A DNA stretch of 64,000 nt from Carya illinoinensis (taxonomy: Eukaryota; Streptophyta; Magnoliopsida; Fagales; Juglandaceae). This document shows, one piece after another, positions 1-11,362 of this stretch. Each line of letters opens with the position of its first letter. Position 1 is the stretch's first letter. Below the pieces are notes generated by a model. The model was not told the DNA's origin and made no database searches. It worked only from the letters and a program-made list of their open reading frames with translations. The translations under genes and the position numbers were made by a program. The stretch covers positions 32,027,885-32,091,884 of the forward strand of contig NC_056759.1 of the NCBI RefSeq assembly GCF_018687715.1, given 5' to 3'.

Positions 1-1125
1 CTAGGGAACATAGGCTAGTTTGGTTTACTAAAATCAATTTTGTTTTTGTCTCTAAATGAGCTTTTGCTATACCTGCTTAAGATCTTGCTTTTTAGTGGGT
101 TGTTAAATATTGCACTTGTAAACAACTTCTTTTACAAATAAATTAGGCTTAGTTTGGATACGGAAACGGTTTATCTTATTTCATTTCATCATTATAATTT
201 TATAATTAATTTATAAAAAAGTAGAAGTTCTAAAATCTTAAAAATAACAATTATAATAAATCCCACACAATATTATATGAAGGAGCTATAAATAACACAT
301 TTTACACCTAAAATATTTTAAATGAATAATACTAGATACAGTCCTAAAGTACTGTGCAAATCACACATACTCTCCTTCAAAAGCAGTGGAATTTACTATT
401 AAAATATAATTTTTTCATTAGTCCCAGATAATTTATCATCTCAAATATATAATTTAAGAGTAATGGTAGATACATGTTTAGAGTGTGCAAACTCAACGCA
501 CTCTCTTTAAAATAAATGAAGTCTAGCTATTACTAAAAAATATATATATATTTTTTTTCACAAGAATTTCAGATTTATACGCTTTTTTCTAAAATAAATA
601 CGCAGGTTTACACACCTTTCGATTACAAATAATATCATTTAGAATATATAAACATATATTTTTGTCTATTGAGATTTATATCGATCAAGTGAACCACCTG
701 AATCCTGATCAAGGTGCTCATCCTGAAGGTTGCCACAAAACGTTGAGCCATGATAAACGTGCCATAAGGTACAAAACCTGGCCGGCAATTCTTGGTGAAG
801 CTATGCCCACGTCATGAACTTGATACTTATAGTATGGTTATATATTGAGGGACCGAGATCCATGCATGCATGCCTGTCGTGAGATAACAACTACGTACAT
901 TGTCTGTCCACATTCGTAAAGGGTTGGAGGGGCTGAGGTTGAAGGATGGGACTAGAAGTGGGGACTAATTGCGTGCCTTGTTTAATGCTTTTTACGATCT
1001 GTCGTTGTTTGCTTGTACTTTTACTTGCATGCTTTGTATCGTTCTATGAATGCTTGGGGACCAGAACTTCCTTTTATAGGTGTTGAATGCTTGGGGACCA
1101 GAACTTCCTTTTATAGGTGTTTTTG
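1..1125. other. Copy of the SQE upstream (promoter-side) spacer; no gene
   Basis: The first bases (ctagggaacataggctag) recur at 33394 and 39793, where they lie upstream of SQE copies A and B. The stretch 660-1080 recurs at about 40860-42100. No coding region is visible. By analogy with the two complete units, this is the upstream side of a minus-strand SQE copy located left of position 1, which cannot be seen here. An AT-rich MITE-like segment starts near 150. The rest is AT-rich spacer. Confidence 0.75.
1048..1121. repeat. 37-bp tandem duplication
   Basis: Two adjacent copies of a 37-bp unit (starting gaatgcttggggaccag) at 1048 and 1085. The homologous place near 42087 has a single copy, so the duplication happened in this unit only. 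Confidence 0.9.
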
Positions 1126-1631
1126 GTGTCGTAATCACAACAAATGAAAAGAAATACCGATTAATCCTCTTGTTAGGGGAGTTATTTTCGAGGGGTTGCC
1201 TGATAGGGGTTAAAGGACAAATTGCCTGACACCACTACTAGCCAACAACACCCAATGAGCAAAGTCTAGGACAACCCATCTCCCTGAACCCTAGCTGCTG
1301 GACAAACCTTAGAAGTGAGTGCATCTGATCGAGGTCATGCCGCATTTAATGGAATGAAGAGATGGGCATGCCATAACGATGGGCATGCCATAACGAAGGA
1401 GCCACATCGCATTTAGTGGAGTCTAGGGGTGTGCATGCCACAATGTGCCTTTCGAGTTGTCAGTAGTCACCATGATCATATCATGCAGAACGGTTGCATA
1501 GCAAGAAGCTGGCAAGGAGACGTGACCCTAGGACGATGTGACACCCCCACGATCCCCCTTCTAGGGATCACCTTAACCAGGTGTATATACCCTCTCCCTC
1601 ATTGAGGGAAGGGCTCTCAGGCACTTTTATT
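1126..1631 (+). repeat. Truncated LTR of the Tat-like Gypsy element
   Basis: Collinear with the LTR at 7674-8406: it begins tgtcgtaatcacaac and carries the same conserved blocks (ctgacaccactactagc, gatcacc, and TATA-like gtgtatatacc near 1582). It stops at cactttta, where the full LTR continues with catactcaag. A short internal tandem duplication (atgggcatgccataacga) sits at about 1362-1397. The 3' end of the LTR is lost and is replaced by the CGR-like gene fragment. Confidence 0.85.
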
Positions 1632-1661
1632 GAATAATATGTTATCACAAATCTGAAAATA

Positions 1662-2957
1662 TCAATAGCATGAGTTGAGATGGAAAACTTTGCAGTTTGG
1701 CTTGTATGAATTTTTGGATGCATCATATCCAAACTTCTTAATGGTAGCTTCATTTTCTTCTAGGTTGGTCTGGACAAAGAAGCGTGCCCATAAAGACGTG
1801 CTCCGCATTTTGGCCTTCATAGAGCATAATCGGTAGCCAAAATGCGTATAGAGAAGAGAAGTACAAAAAATATTACATATATATGATCATAACAAAATCA
1901 AGCACATGATTACGTAGTTGATAGCACTAAAAGCTTTAATACCAAATTACCAAATTGAATCAGAAAAGAAAGCTTTTCGAGGTTTTGAAAAATGCAAGGA
2001 ATTTTACTTATTCTTATAAATGACTCCTTCAATTGCAAACCAAAGAACACTGCAATCATAAATATCTTTGCGTTAACCAAATTGTTTTTCAATTGAATAG
2101 TGCAATATAAAAATACCTCAAAAAGGACATGATTGCTAAGAGAAATTTCAATCAAAACCAACCCAAGAGCAGAGAGACGCCATACAAGGAATGTGATATA
2201 AACTTACCGGCCGTCCAAATTTGGATAACTCAGCAACTTTAGCTCCCTGTTGACCAAGATCAAGCTTACATACACAAAAACATTAGGAATGTTGGGATCA
2301 AACATGACTGCAAGCAATAGATTTTCATGAAATTATTAAGAAGGAATAACAGAACGAAGAAAATTACATCTAGAAACCTTTCAAAGGCGTACATATGTCC
2401 AAGAGGCTGAAAGTGTGATCCTAATGATATAGGGTCTCATAGATGGCATGTGCATGCATGCAAATTAGAGAGAAGTAGAAAGATAGGAGATTGTCATTAC
2501 TAAACATCTCCTTAGATATTTATAATGGAGATGCCTAAGAGCTTGTTGATGCATCCACCAAAACTGATGTAGTTGGAATGCAATTACTTCAAAACATCAA
2601 TTTACAAAAAGAACCATGATATGATTACATTCGAATATGTAGCAATAATATGTAGTGATATTTTATGAGGTTACATACATTTTCTCAACAAAAAAAAGGT
2701 ACATGTAAAAATAACAAGACCATCAGCAGATATCCTTGCAAGTTCTGGAAGAGTCTTGTTCAGGAATTTTGGGGACAGGTAATCCAAAGCGTTTGACACT
2801 ATAACAAGAGAAAAGGATTTTGCTTTATAGGGCAAAGGGTACTTGATATCAGGCACACGTACAACGCCTTTGGGCACAAGATTCTTGCAGTTTCAATCAA
2901 CTTCCTCTATGTCATATGGTTCCACACCCCATGCTAGCTTCAATTTCATCTTCTTTT
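1662..2957 (-). pseudogene. CGR2/CGR3-like methyltransferase fragment (pectin methylation family)
   Basis: Three exon-like blocks on the minus strand match the C-terminal half of plant CGR2/CGR3-type Golgi proteins, SAM-dependent methyltransferase-like proteins linked to homogalacturonan methylesterification. Block 1 (about 2957-2710) encodes AWGVEPYDIE, then VRVPDIKYPLPYKAKSFSLV and NALDYLSPKFLNKTLPELAR. Block 2 (about 2258-2208) encodes AKVAELSKFGRP and ends at a gtaag donor. Block 3 (1814-1662) follows a phase-0 AG acceptor and encodes AKMRS, FFVQTNLEENEA, YKPNCKVFHL and a TGA stop. It is broken. TGA at 2893-2895 falls inside the conserved VEPYD...NCK segment, a 4-base excess near 2937 shifts the frame, the junction between blocks 1 and 2 has no clean donor, and the N-terminal half is cut off exactly where the Copia LTR begins (2958). 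The family assignment is from recognised sequence, not a search. Confidence 0.8.
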
Positions 2958-3299
2958 TGTTGGAGAAAAAAACTGGTATTCTATTCTAGAGGGAACAGAG
3001 GAGAGACCATTTCTAAAAATTTTCTAAGTGAATTATTTCTCAATTTGCTTACTTTGTGCCAATGCATACATGGATATTTATAGGCTTCTAGATTCACCTA
3101 GCATTTACTCTAATACATGACTTCCCTAGTACACGAATACCCAAGTACATAAATATCCCAAATGCATGAATATCCCAAATACATGAATCCCTAAGTATAT
3201 GAATTACTTCTTTCAAGATGAACTTCACTCTAGCTCATGAATCTACCAAAAGACAAATCTTCATCTAACATTTACTAAATTAAGTTTATTATTCAACAC
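2958..3299 (-). repeat. 3' LTR of Copia-1
   Basis: Starts TGTTGGAG and ends ttattcaaca on the plus strand, so it has the TG...CA termini expected on either strand. It contains a TATA-like box for the element's transcription (CTATAAATA on the minus strand, 3075-3083). Its outer end truncates the CGR-like gene fragment. Confidence 0.85.
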
Positions 3300-3311
3300 C
3301 CGCCTTTAAAC

Positions 3312-6300
3312 TTAATTCTTGGTAACTCTGAGCCGCATCAGCAACTTGTTAAGAGTATCATACTTGAGAGGCTTCGTAAAAATATCTGCAACTTGATCAT
3401 GGGTCTTCACAACTTTGGCTTGTACTTCATTCTTGACAATGCATTCTCGAATAAAATGAAATCTTATATCAATATGCTTGCTTCTATCATGAAAGATCGG
3501 ATTTTTCGCCAATGCAAGTGCCGACTTGTTATAAACAAAAATCTATGTGGCTTCCTCTTGTGGCATGAGTAGCTCATTCAATAACCTTCTCAGCCAAATT
3601 GCATGACAAGCACAAGATGTTGCAGCAACATATTCAACTTCACATGTGGAGAGCATCACAATTGGTTGCTTCTTAGAACTCCAAGTAAATGCCGGATTTC
3701 CCAAATAAAACACAAAACCGATAGTGCTCTTTTTGTCATCCAAGTCTCCGGCTCAATCACTATCACTATACCCCACAAGCTTAAATTCATTGGAAAATGA
3801 ATAAAGAATGTCGTAATCAATAGTACCTTTCAGATAACGTAGAATTCTCTTAGCTGCTTTGAAATGCATTGTGCTTGGTGACTCCATATATTGGCTAACA
3901 AGTCCAACTCCATAAAGCATATCAGGTCTTATGCAAGTCAAGTATCTCAAACTTCCAACAAGACTCTTGAACATTGTGGGATCTACCTTCTCTCCGTCAT
4001 CATGCTTGGACAATTTTGGTCCACATTCAACCGGGGTTCTCACGGATTGACAATCTTTCATCTTGAATCTTTTGAGTATTTCCCTTGCAAAACCTTCTTG
4101 AGAGATAAAAATTCCATCCTCCATTTGTTTGATCTCAATGCCAAGATAATAAGAAATGAGACCAATATCGGTCATTTCAAATTCTCTCGTTATAGCTTTC
4201 TTAAATTCTTCAAACATACTTGGATTACTTCCAGTAAACATTAAGTCATCAACATATATGCAAACAAGAAAAATGTCTCTATTTTCACGCACCCTATCAT
4301 AGAGAGCATATTCATGCGGGCACTTGGTGATTCCATTCTCCTAAAAATATTTATCAATTTGACTATTCCATGCCCTTGGCGCTTGTTTTAAACTGTACAA
4401 GGCTTTCTTTAACTTCAGCATTTTATCTTCTTGCCCTTTGACCACATTACCCATAGGTTGCTCTACATAAACTTCTTCGTCAAGGATTCAATTCAAGAAA
4501 GCCTATTGACATCCATTTGATAAATCTTCCACTTCTTTGGAGCTGCAAGAGAAATAATCATCTGGATCGTCTCTAATCGTGCAACAGGGGCAAAGACTTC
4601 TCCATAATCAATACCAAGACATTGGCTATATCCCTTGGCCACCAATCTCACCTTGAATCTTTCTACTTCTCCCTTGGCATTCTTCTTTACTTTGTAAACC
4701 CACTTCACACCAATGGGCTTTTGTCCCTCCGGTAAAGTCACCGATTCCCAAGTATCATTCTTCTTGATTGATTTGATCTCCTCATCCATGGCAATTCTCC
4801 ACCTTTTCTCTTGTACCACTTCTTCAAAACCTATTGGTTCACAATCGGCAAAGTGACAAAAAAGAGTTGGATCATCACTTAAATTCTCTGTTACCTAATA
4901 AAGATCTTGAAGACTTCTCATTCGGGGTTGCCTTTCACTAGAACTTCCTTCATAAGAAGATGATGAATGAATACAATGAATTGTTGGTGATTGAGGAGGT
5001 GTCATGAGTTCTTGTACATTATTTTTAGGGAAGGGAAAGAAATCATATCTTTCATTTTCTTGATCACTCCAATCTCACAAACCTTCTTCATCAAATTCCA
5101 CGTCCCTACTAACATTCATCTTCTCGATGCTTGGATTATAAAGCTTGTAGCCTTTGGATCAAAGATCATAACCAATGAAGATGTGCTTCTTGCTTTTATC
5201 ATCAAGCTTGGATCTTTCTTGATCGGGCACATGCACATAGCCAATACTTCCAAAAACTCTCAAATGGGAAACACTTGACTTTTTTCCACTCCATGCTTCT
5301 TGGGGAGTTGAGTTCTCTACACTTTTTGTAGGACAACGGTTTGATAAGTAAACAGCATAATCAACCACTTCCGCCCAAAACTCTTTAGGTATCATCTTCG
5401 TCTTCAACATGCTTCGGGCTATGTTAAGAATCGCTCTGTTCTTTCTTTCAACCATCCCATTTTGTTGAGGCGATCTTGGAACCATCAAAACCCGACGAAT
5501 CCCATGTACAAAACTCATTAAATTCATTAGATGTAAACTCACCCCCATTATTTGATCTCAAAATCTCATAGCCACTTTATTTTTCAATAAGTGCTTTGAA
5601 TTTTTTAAAAGTACTAAACACTTTAGATTTTTCTTTCAAAAAATATATCCACGTTTTTCTACTAAAGTCATCAATAAAGAGGAGGAAGTATCAATTTTTA
5701 CCAAATGAAAAAGGCTTGATCAGTCCACAAACATCGGCATGAACAAGTTGGAGCGGCTCACTTGCTCTTGTAATTGATTCTTTTGGAAAACTCTTCTAGA
5801 ATTGTTTGCCAACAAGACACCCTTTGCAAAGTTGATCAGATTGATCAATAGGCGGCAAGCCTTTCACCATCTCCTTTTGAGCCAACAACTTCAATCCACC
5901 AAAATTAACATACCCAAGCCTCAAATGCCAAAGCCAAGACGTATCTTTCACACAAGCTTTGAGGCACTTAGCCACATCAGTTTGAATATCAAGCAAAAAC
6001 ATCATGTTGCTTGTCATAGACACTTTAGCAATCGAATTCTTCTCATCTCTTGGAAAAAAACTAAGATTTTTTATTTCAATCTCATAGTCTTTTTCCAAGA
6101 GTTTCCCCAAACTCAAAATGTTGCTTTTCATACTTGGAACATAATAAACATTTAACATAAATTGATGGCTCCTATTTTTCAACTGAATTAGAATTGTACC
6201 TCTCTCTTTGATGGGAACTTATGAAAAATATCCAAAAGTGACATTCCCACTCACCAATTCGTCAAGCTCCACAAACTTGCTTTTGTATTCGCACATACGA

Positions 6301-7342
6301 TTGCTTGCAGCATTATCAAGATATCATAAATTTGATTTGCTAGTTTCTTCTCTGTTGTAGGCTAGTAGCAAAGTGGGCTTCGCTTCCTTATTTTCAACAT
6401 GATTCACCTTCTCTTCAGCATTGCTAGGAGAACTCCAGCACTCTGAAGCATAGTGACCATACTTCTGATAATTCTAGCATTTGATTTTGGACTTGTCATA
6501 TTGTCGCCCATTCTGCCTTGAGTAATTTCCTCTGCCACGACTTCTTAGGGATTGACCTCTCTCTTCATAGTTGGAATTTTGATTGTTTTTTCCTCCTCTT
6601 CCTCATCTTCATCCTCTTTTTCCTCTTCCTTGTCCACGTCCTCTTCCTAGTTGACTTTTATCATGCTCTCCTTCCTCCTCTTTCACAAAGAGCTTTGTGG
6701 CGAGAACCTGCTCAATAGGTTATTCCTTTTCTTGAGTCTCTCTTCATGGTCTTAGAGAGATCTCATGAGTTGATCAACCATCATAGCCTCCAAGTCTTTT
6801 GACTCTTCGATAACCACTACAATATAATCAAACTTTGAATGCAACGAGCGAAGAATCTTCTCAAGCACCCGGACATCCTCCAGCTTTTCTCCATATCTCC
6901 TCATTTAATTCACAATGGCCAACAATTTTGAAAAGTAATCTACAATACTCTCATATGCTTGAATACGAAGGAGTTCAAACTCACCTCGTAGTGTTTGGAG
7001 CTGCACCTTCTTCACTTTATCAACTCCTTGATAGGAGTTTTGTAAGATCTTCCATGCTTGCTTGGAATTAGTGGCATTGGCCACTTTCTTGAACATTGCT
7101 TCATCCAAACAATGATGGATGAGCGTGAGAGCTTGTTGGTCCTTTTTCTGTAACCTTTGCAGAGCCTCATTTTGATTAGAACTCAACGAAGCTTCATCTC
7201 TAAACTCCTCATAGCCTTTATCTACGATCTCCCATGCATCTTGAGATCCAAGCAAAGCTTTCATTCGAACATACCAATTCTCATAATTCACCTTTGTCAA
7301 ATGAAAAAATTGAAATGGAAATGACGAGTTGGCCATCTTCAA
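3312..7342 (-). pseudogene. Copia-1 gag-pol polyprotein, degenerate
   Basis: Read on the minus strand from 7342. A UBN2-type gag (to about 6905) starts near [10 protein letters not shown] damaged zinc knuckle near 6440-6500 keeps GHYASEC, but one Cys is lost and a stop intrudes. The GAG-pre-integrase domain (6182-5796) has WLWHLRLGYVNFGG. The integrase C-terminal part (5548-5159) has PRSPQQNGMVERKNR. RT is in pieces: 4819-4493 has [11 protein letters not shown] and [10 protein letters not shown], and 4292-3753 has IYVDDLMFTGSN. RNase H (3743-3312) ends near VADIFTKPL. The frames are interrupted between all blocks, so this is a relic. Confidence 0.9.
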
Positions 7343-7358
7343 AATTTAGAAAATTATA

Positions 7359-7370
7359 GCTATGATACCA
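7359..7370 (-). promoter_or_regulatory. Primer-binding site of Copia-1 (initiator tRNA-Met type)
   Basis: The minus strand reads TGGTATCATAGC, three bases inside the 5' LTR. This matches the usual Copia PBS TGGTATCAGAGC with one change. Confidence 0.85.
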
Positions 7371-7373
7371 GTT

Positions 7374-7672
7374 TGTTGGAGGGGAAAAACCGGTATTCTA
7401 TTCTAGAGGAAAGAGATGAGAGACTATTTCTGAAATTTCTTTAATTGAATTATTTCTCAAGTTGCTTACTTTGTGCATGGGTATTTATAGGTTTGTAGAT
7501 TCAGCAAGCATTTACTCTAATACATGACCTTCCCTAGTACACGAACACCCAAGAACATGAATATCCCAAATACATGAATCTCTAAATACATGAATTACTT
7601 CCTTTAAGATGAACCTTCACTCTAGTTCATGAATCTACCAAAAGACAACTCTTCATCTAACCTTCACTCAAG
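7374..7672 (-). repeat. 5' LTR of Copia-1, end missing
   Basis: Homologous to 2958-3299 from TGTTGGAG through ctcttcatctaacc. The last 20-30 bp, including the terminal ttattcaaca, are absent because Gypsy LTR sequence starts at about 7674. Confidence 0.85.
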
Positions 7673-7673
7673 T

Positions 7674-8406
7674 GTGTCGTAATCACAACAAATGAAAAAA
7701 AAAAAACACTGATTCCTTCTATGAGGGGAGTTATTCTTAAGGCTGGGCCAAGCCAAATGGGCCCAATTTATAGGGTCTAAACAACTCAAAGGCCGGAGAG
7801 GAAATGATGAGTTGGGTTAGGTCGGCCCGAGACGCCTAGGAGAAGAAGCAGCTAGACAGCACATGTTAGTCAGGAGTTGAAGGATAGATTGTCTGACACC
7901 ACTACTAGCTGACAGCCCCCATTGTGCAAAGTCAAGGACAACCCCTACCTGTGAATCTCGACAGCTGGACAAACCTTAGAAGTGGATGCACTTGATCAAG
8001 GCCACATCATATTTAATGGGATTTAGAGACGGGCATTTAATGAAATCCAGGGCTGTTCATGCCACGACGTGCTTCTGGGTTGTCAAAGTCATCGAGATCA
8101 TGTCATGCAGGACTGTTGCATAGCAGGAAGCTGGCAGGGAGATGCGACTTGAGTACAGAGTGACACCCTCATGATCACCCTCTAGGGGATCACCCTAACC
8201 TTGTTTATATACCCTCTCCCTCATTGAAGGGAGGGCTCTTAGTCACTTTTCATACTCAAGCTTCTATAATCCTTGCATAGAGAACCATAAACTGACTTAA
8301 GCATCGAAAGTGTCCCCCACCACCCTGAAGCTCACATTTCTCCATAGCTTCTGGTGTGAGTTGGGCCTCTGTGGAGATGCTTGGGCTACGAAACATAGCA
8401 TTAACA
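7674..8406 (+). repeat. 5' LTR of the Tat-like Gypsy
   Basis: It begins tgtgtcgtaatcacaac and ends gcattaaca just before tggcgccatctggtgg. A TATA-like tttatatacc lies at about 8205-8214. The conserved LTR blocks are shared with 1126-1631 and 27670-28397. Confidence 0.82.
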
Positions 8407-8407
8407 A

Positions 8408-8425
8408 TGGCGCCATCTGGTGGAT
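8408..8425 (+). promoter_or_regulatory. Primer-binding site of the Tat-like Gypsy
   Basis: TGGCGCCATCTGGTGG directly follows the LTR end. Many plant Gypsy elements have a TGGCGCC-type PBS. The exact primer tRNA cannot be settled by eye. Confidence 0.6.
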
Positions 8426-8859
8426 CTTTCCTATGGAAGCGTGTTCGTCATATGCCGGGAACGACAAGGTCTCAAACCACATGAAGAGAGGAAGAACAGT
8501 GTGAATTAATGGAGGCGAGGCTCACGAAGATGGAAGACAGGTAAAGAAATTAATGGAGGAGGTGGGGACGCTCTGCCAAGAAAACATTGCTCTAAGGCGA
8601 ACCAACGAAGAACTGGTGGAGGGAGAGGAACCCACTCACAACGAGCATGTTGAATAGCGGTGCTTCCCTGAAATCGCCATAACCGAGTAAGAGAGACGCA
8701 AAATTCACCTTGAGCTCCGAGATCTTGGAGATAAGCACACAGAGATGGCCAGACGAATGGACGCTTCATCCTCTGTAGACCAGCTACTCACCAGTCCAGA
8801 CCTACTGTACAACGCGAGAGTTATGGCAGTCCCTCTCCGGCCTAAATTCAAGGTCCCCT

Positions 8860-11357
8860 AGATGGAAGTGTACGACGGGTCCAAGGATCCGCTGGAACAC
8901 TTAGAGATGTTCTAGGACCATATAACCATCCACAAATTCCTGGGGGCAGTCGCGTGCCGAGCTTTCCCTTGACCCTAAAGGGGGTGGCGCAAGCCTGGTT
9001 CGAGTCCCTCCCCAAGATCCGTGGATAGTTTTGGAGCATTAGCTTGTCTTTTCTTGACACAATTTATGGCGAGTTGGAAGATGAGGCACCTCGCCACCTA
9101 CCTCCTGACGGTGAAGCAACAGGAAAACAAAAGCCTGAAATCATACCTCTCTCAGTTCAATCGGGAGCGCATGACCACAGACAGCAAGGATGAAAAAGTC
9201 ACCTTGGTGGCACTACTGGGAGGGATTTGGCCCCGGAACTCGTTCATGACATAGATAGCCTAGAGGACCCCCACGATATTAAGAGAATTCATGGACTAGG
9301 CTAACGACTTCATTAACCGAAAGACACCCTCCGAGCCCAAATAGCTCCCCAGAAAACTGATTTAGAATATGCAGTCAAGAATGGAGTGAATAGAAGGGCC
9401 GACAGAACCGAAAAGGGAGCAAGAAATGTGCACAAGAGGACAAGAAAAAGAGTGAAGCACCGGCTCGAATATGTGGTGGGCCTCATGCACACATAAGCAT
9501 GGTCGTAGAGAGTGAACATGCCTCAAGCTAGCGAAAGGAACCCCAACAGGGTCAAGGGAGCCTCAAGTATTGTGCTTACCATTTGACGAACCAGCATAGT
9601 ACTGAGGATTTCTATACTTTGAAGTAGAGAAAGGAGGCGTTGGAAGGCCTGCATCATCATCAATGGCAGGCGGAAGGACGACAAAAACGGCGTGAGGGCA
9701 GCCATCCGAGGTCCTGATGAAGCGAGAGCCCAAGGTGATAGGGGCTTAGGAAGGAGGCCCGAATGAGCCCTCAAAGTAGGAGCACAATGAGGGCAAAGAG
9801 CCCAGTGGGCGAGATCCACATGATCGTGGGAGGATACGCCAAGGGGGTTCCACCTAGTCGGCTCGGAGGGCCTACGCCTGAAGGTCTCGGTATGAAGAAG
9901 TATTCAAAATAGGAAGGGCAACTGGTACCAAGAAACATGCTGGAGGAACTGCGATAACCTTCAATGAGAAAGACGAGGAAGGAATCCTTCACCTGTACGA
10001 TGATGCCAACTTCACAATGCGAAGAGTCTTGGTTGACAATGGTAGTTTAGCAGACATCCTTTTCTAGGAAGCCTTTGTTAGGATAGGGATCAGCCCAGAC
10101 CGACTACACTCAGCTCCGATACCGCTCAAAGGTTTCATGGGAGACACCATCCAACCAATGAGGTTCATCATGCTGTCCGTCCTAGCTGGAAAGGCCCCCA
10201 GGACTTCCGCCACAATGGCCGACTTTATGGTGGTAAAGGCCCCCTCCTCGTACAACACGATACTGAGGCGCTCAACCTTGAATAGCCTTAGGGCGGTAAG
10301 TTCTACATACCACCTCAAGATGAAGTTCTCCATGAATTTGGGGCAGGGAGAGGTCTACAGTGAACAAGTATTGGCTCAGGAGTGCTATGCTCAGGAATTA
10401 CGACATGAGGCAAAAGAGGTCAAGATGATCGGAGAATAGTGAGTGGTCCCTGAACCACCTCTACCACAGACCTTAACGGAGTGGGATGGGGAGGTCCAAG
10501 ACAAACAAGCGCTACGATAGGGGGAACCCAACGAGCCCTTGTAACTGGTTTCCATGGACCAACAACGGCCTGAGTGCACTATGCTAGTAGGGACTAAAAG
10601 GGCTCCCAAACTAAAGCAAGCCTTGAATTGGCTCCTCGTCGAGCATCAGGATGTCTTTGAGTGATGTCACAATAAGATGCTTGGGATCAATAACTTGGTC
10701 ATCGAGCATTGTCTCTGCATGGACCCAACAACCAAGAAAGTCAAACAAAAGCTCCAAAGCTTTAACGTAGAGAAGTACGAGGCCATAGCCAAGGAAGTGG
10801 ACCATCTCTTCATGGAAAGATTCTTTCAAGAGGCCCATTATCTCGAGTGGCTCTCCAATGTTGTGCTAGTCAAGAAGGCGAGCAGGAAGTGGAGAATGTG
10901 CATCAACTTCACGAACCTAAACAAGGCATGCTCAAAGGACAGCTTTGCCCTGCCTCACATTGATTTGATAGCAGACTCAACAATGGGCCACCCACTTCTT
11001 AACTTCTTGGACGCATACTCCGGGTACAACCATATCTGAATGAATCTAGATGGTGAAGAGAAGATGGCCTTAATCATAGACATAGGGCTCTACTACTACA
11101 AAGTCATGCCATTCGGTCTAAAGAACGCCTACGCCATATTCCAGTGGTTGGTCAACCGGATGTTCAAGCAAAAAATTTGCTGAAATATGAAGGTGTACGT
11201 GGACGACCTGCTGATGAAGAGCAAGAAACCCAAGTAGCATCTATTAGACCTTTAGGAGGCTTCCGCAGTAATCCGGCACTACCAAATGAAGCTCAACCTG
11301 CTGAAGTGTGCCTTCGGAGTGGAATTGGGCAAGTTCTTAGGATTCATGGTCTCCGAG
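8860..11357 (+). pseudogene. Tat-like Gypsy gag, protease and first part of RT (broken)
   Basis: Gag: PLTLKGVAQAWFESLP at about 8970-9015 in one frame, then LLTVKQQENKSLKSYLSQFN and RERMTTDSKDEK (9020-9250) in another. Protease: VLVDNGSLADILF near 10030, with the DNGS form of the active-site motif usual in this group, followed by IPLKGFMGDTIQP. RT: SNVVLVKKASRKWRMCINF (10850-10910), then YYYKVMPFGLKNAYAIFQ, KVYVDDLLMKSK (catalytic YVDD) and KFLGFMVSE. Reading stops at the Copia insertion and resumes in register at 19899. There are stops and frame changes throughout, for example at 10064 and 11038. Confidence 0.87.
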
Positions 11358-11362
11358 CATAG

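Larger units (their letters stand above)
2958..7672 (-). mobile_element. Decayed Ty1/Copia LTR retrotransposon (Copia-1)
   Basis: Two LTRs (2958-3299 and 7374-7672), both starting TGTTGGAG on the plus strand, flank a minus-strand gag-pol in Copia order (gag, protease region, integrase, RT, RNase H). A primer-binding site complementary to initiator tRNA-Met lies next to the right LTR. A purine-rich tract, seen on the plus strand as cccgcctttaaa, lies next to the left LTR. Many stops and frameshifts mean it cannot move by itself. The right LTR is cut about 20-30 bp short where the Gypsy LTR begins, and no target duplication is recognisable. Confidence 0.9.

Noticed and set aside
9313..10838. 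Several minus-strand ORFs of 70-100 codons over Gypsy gag-RT
   Set aside because: Shadows of the GC-richer plus-strand gag-pol. No domain or start context.
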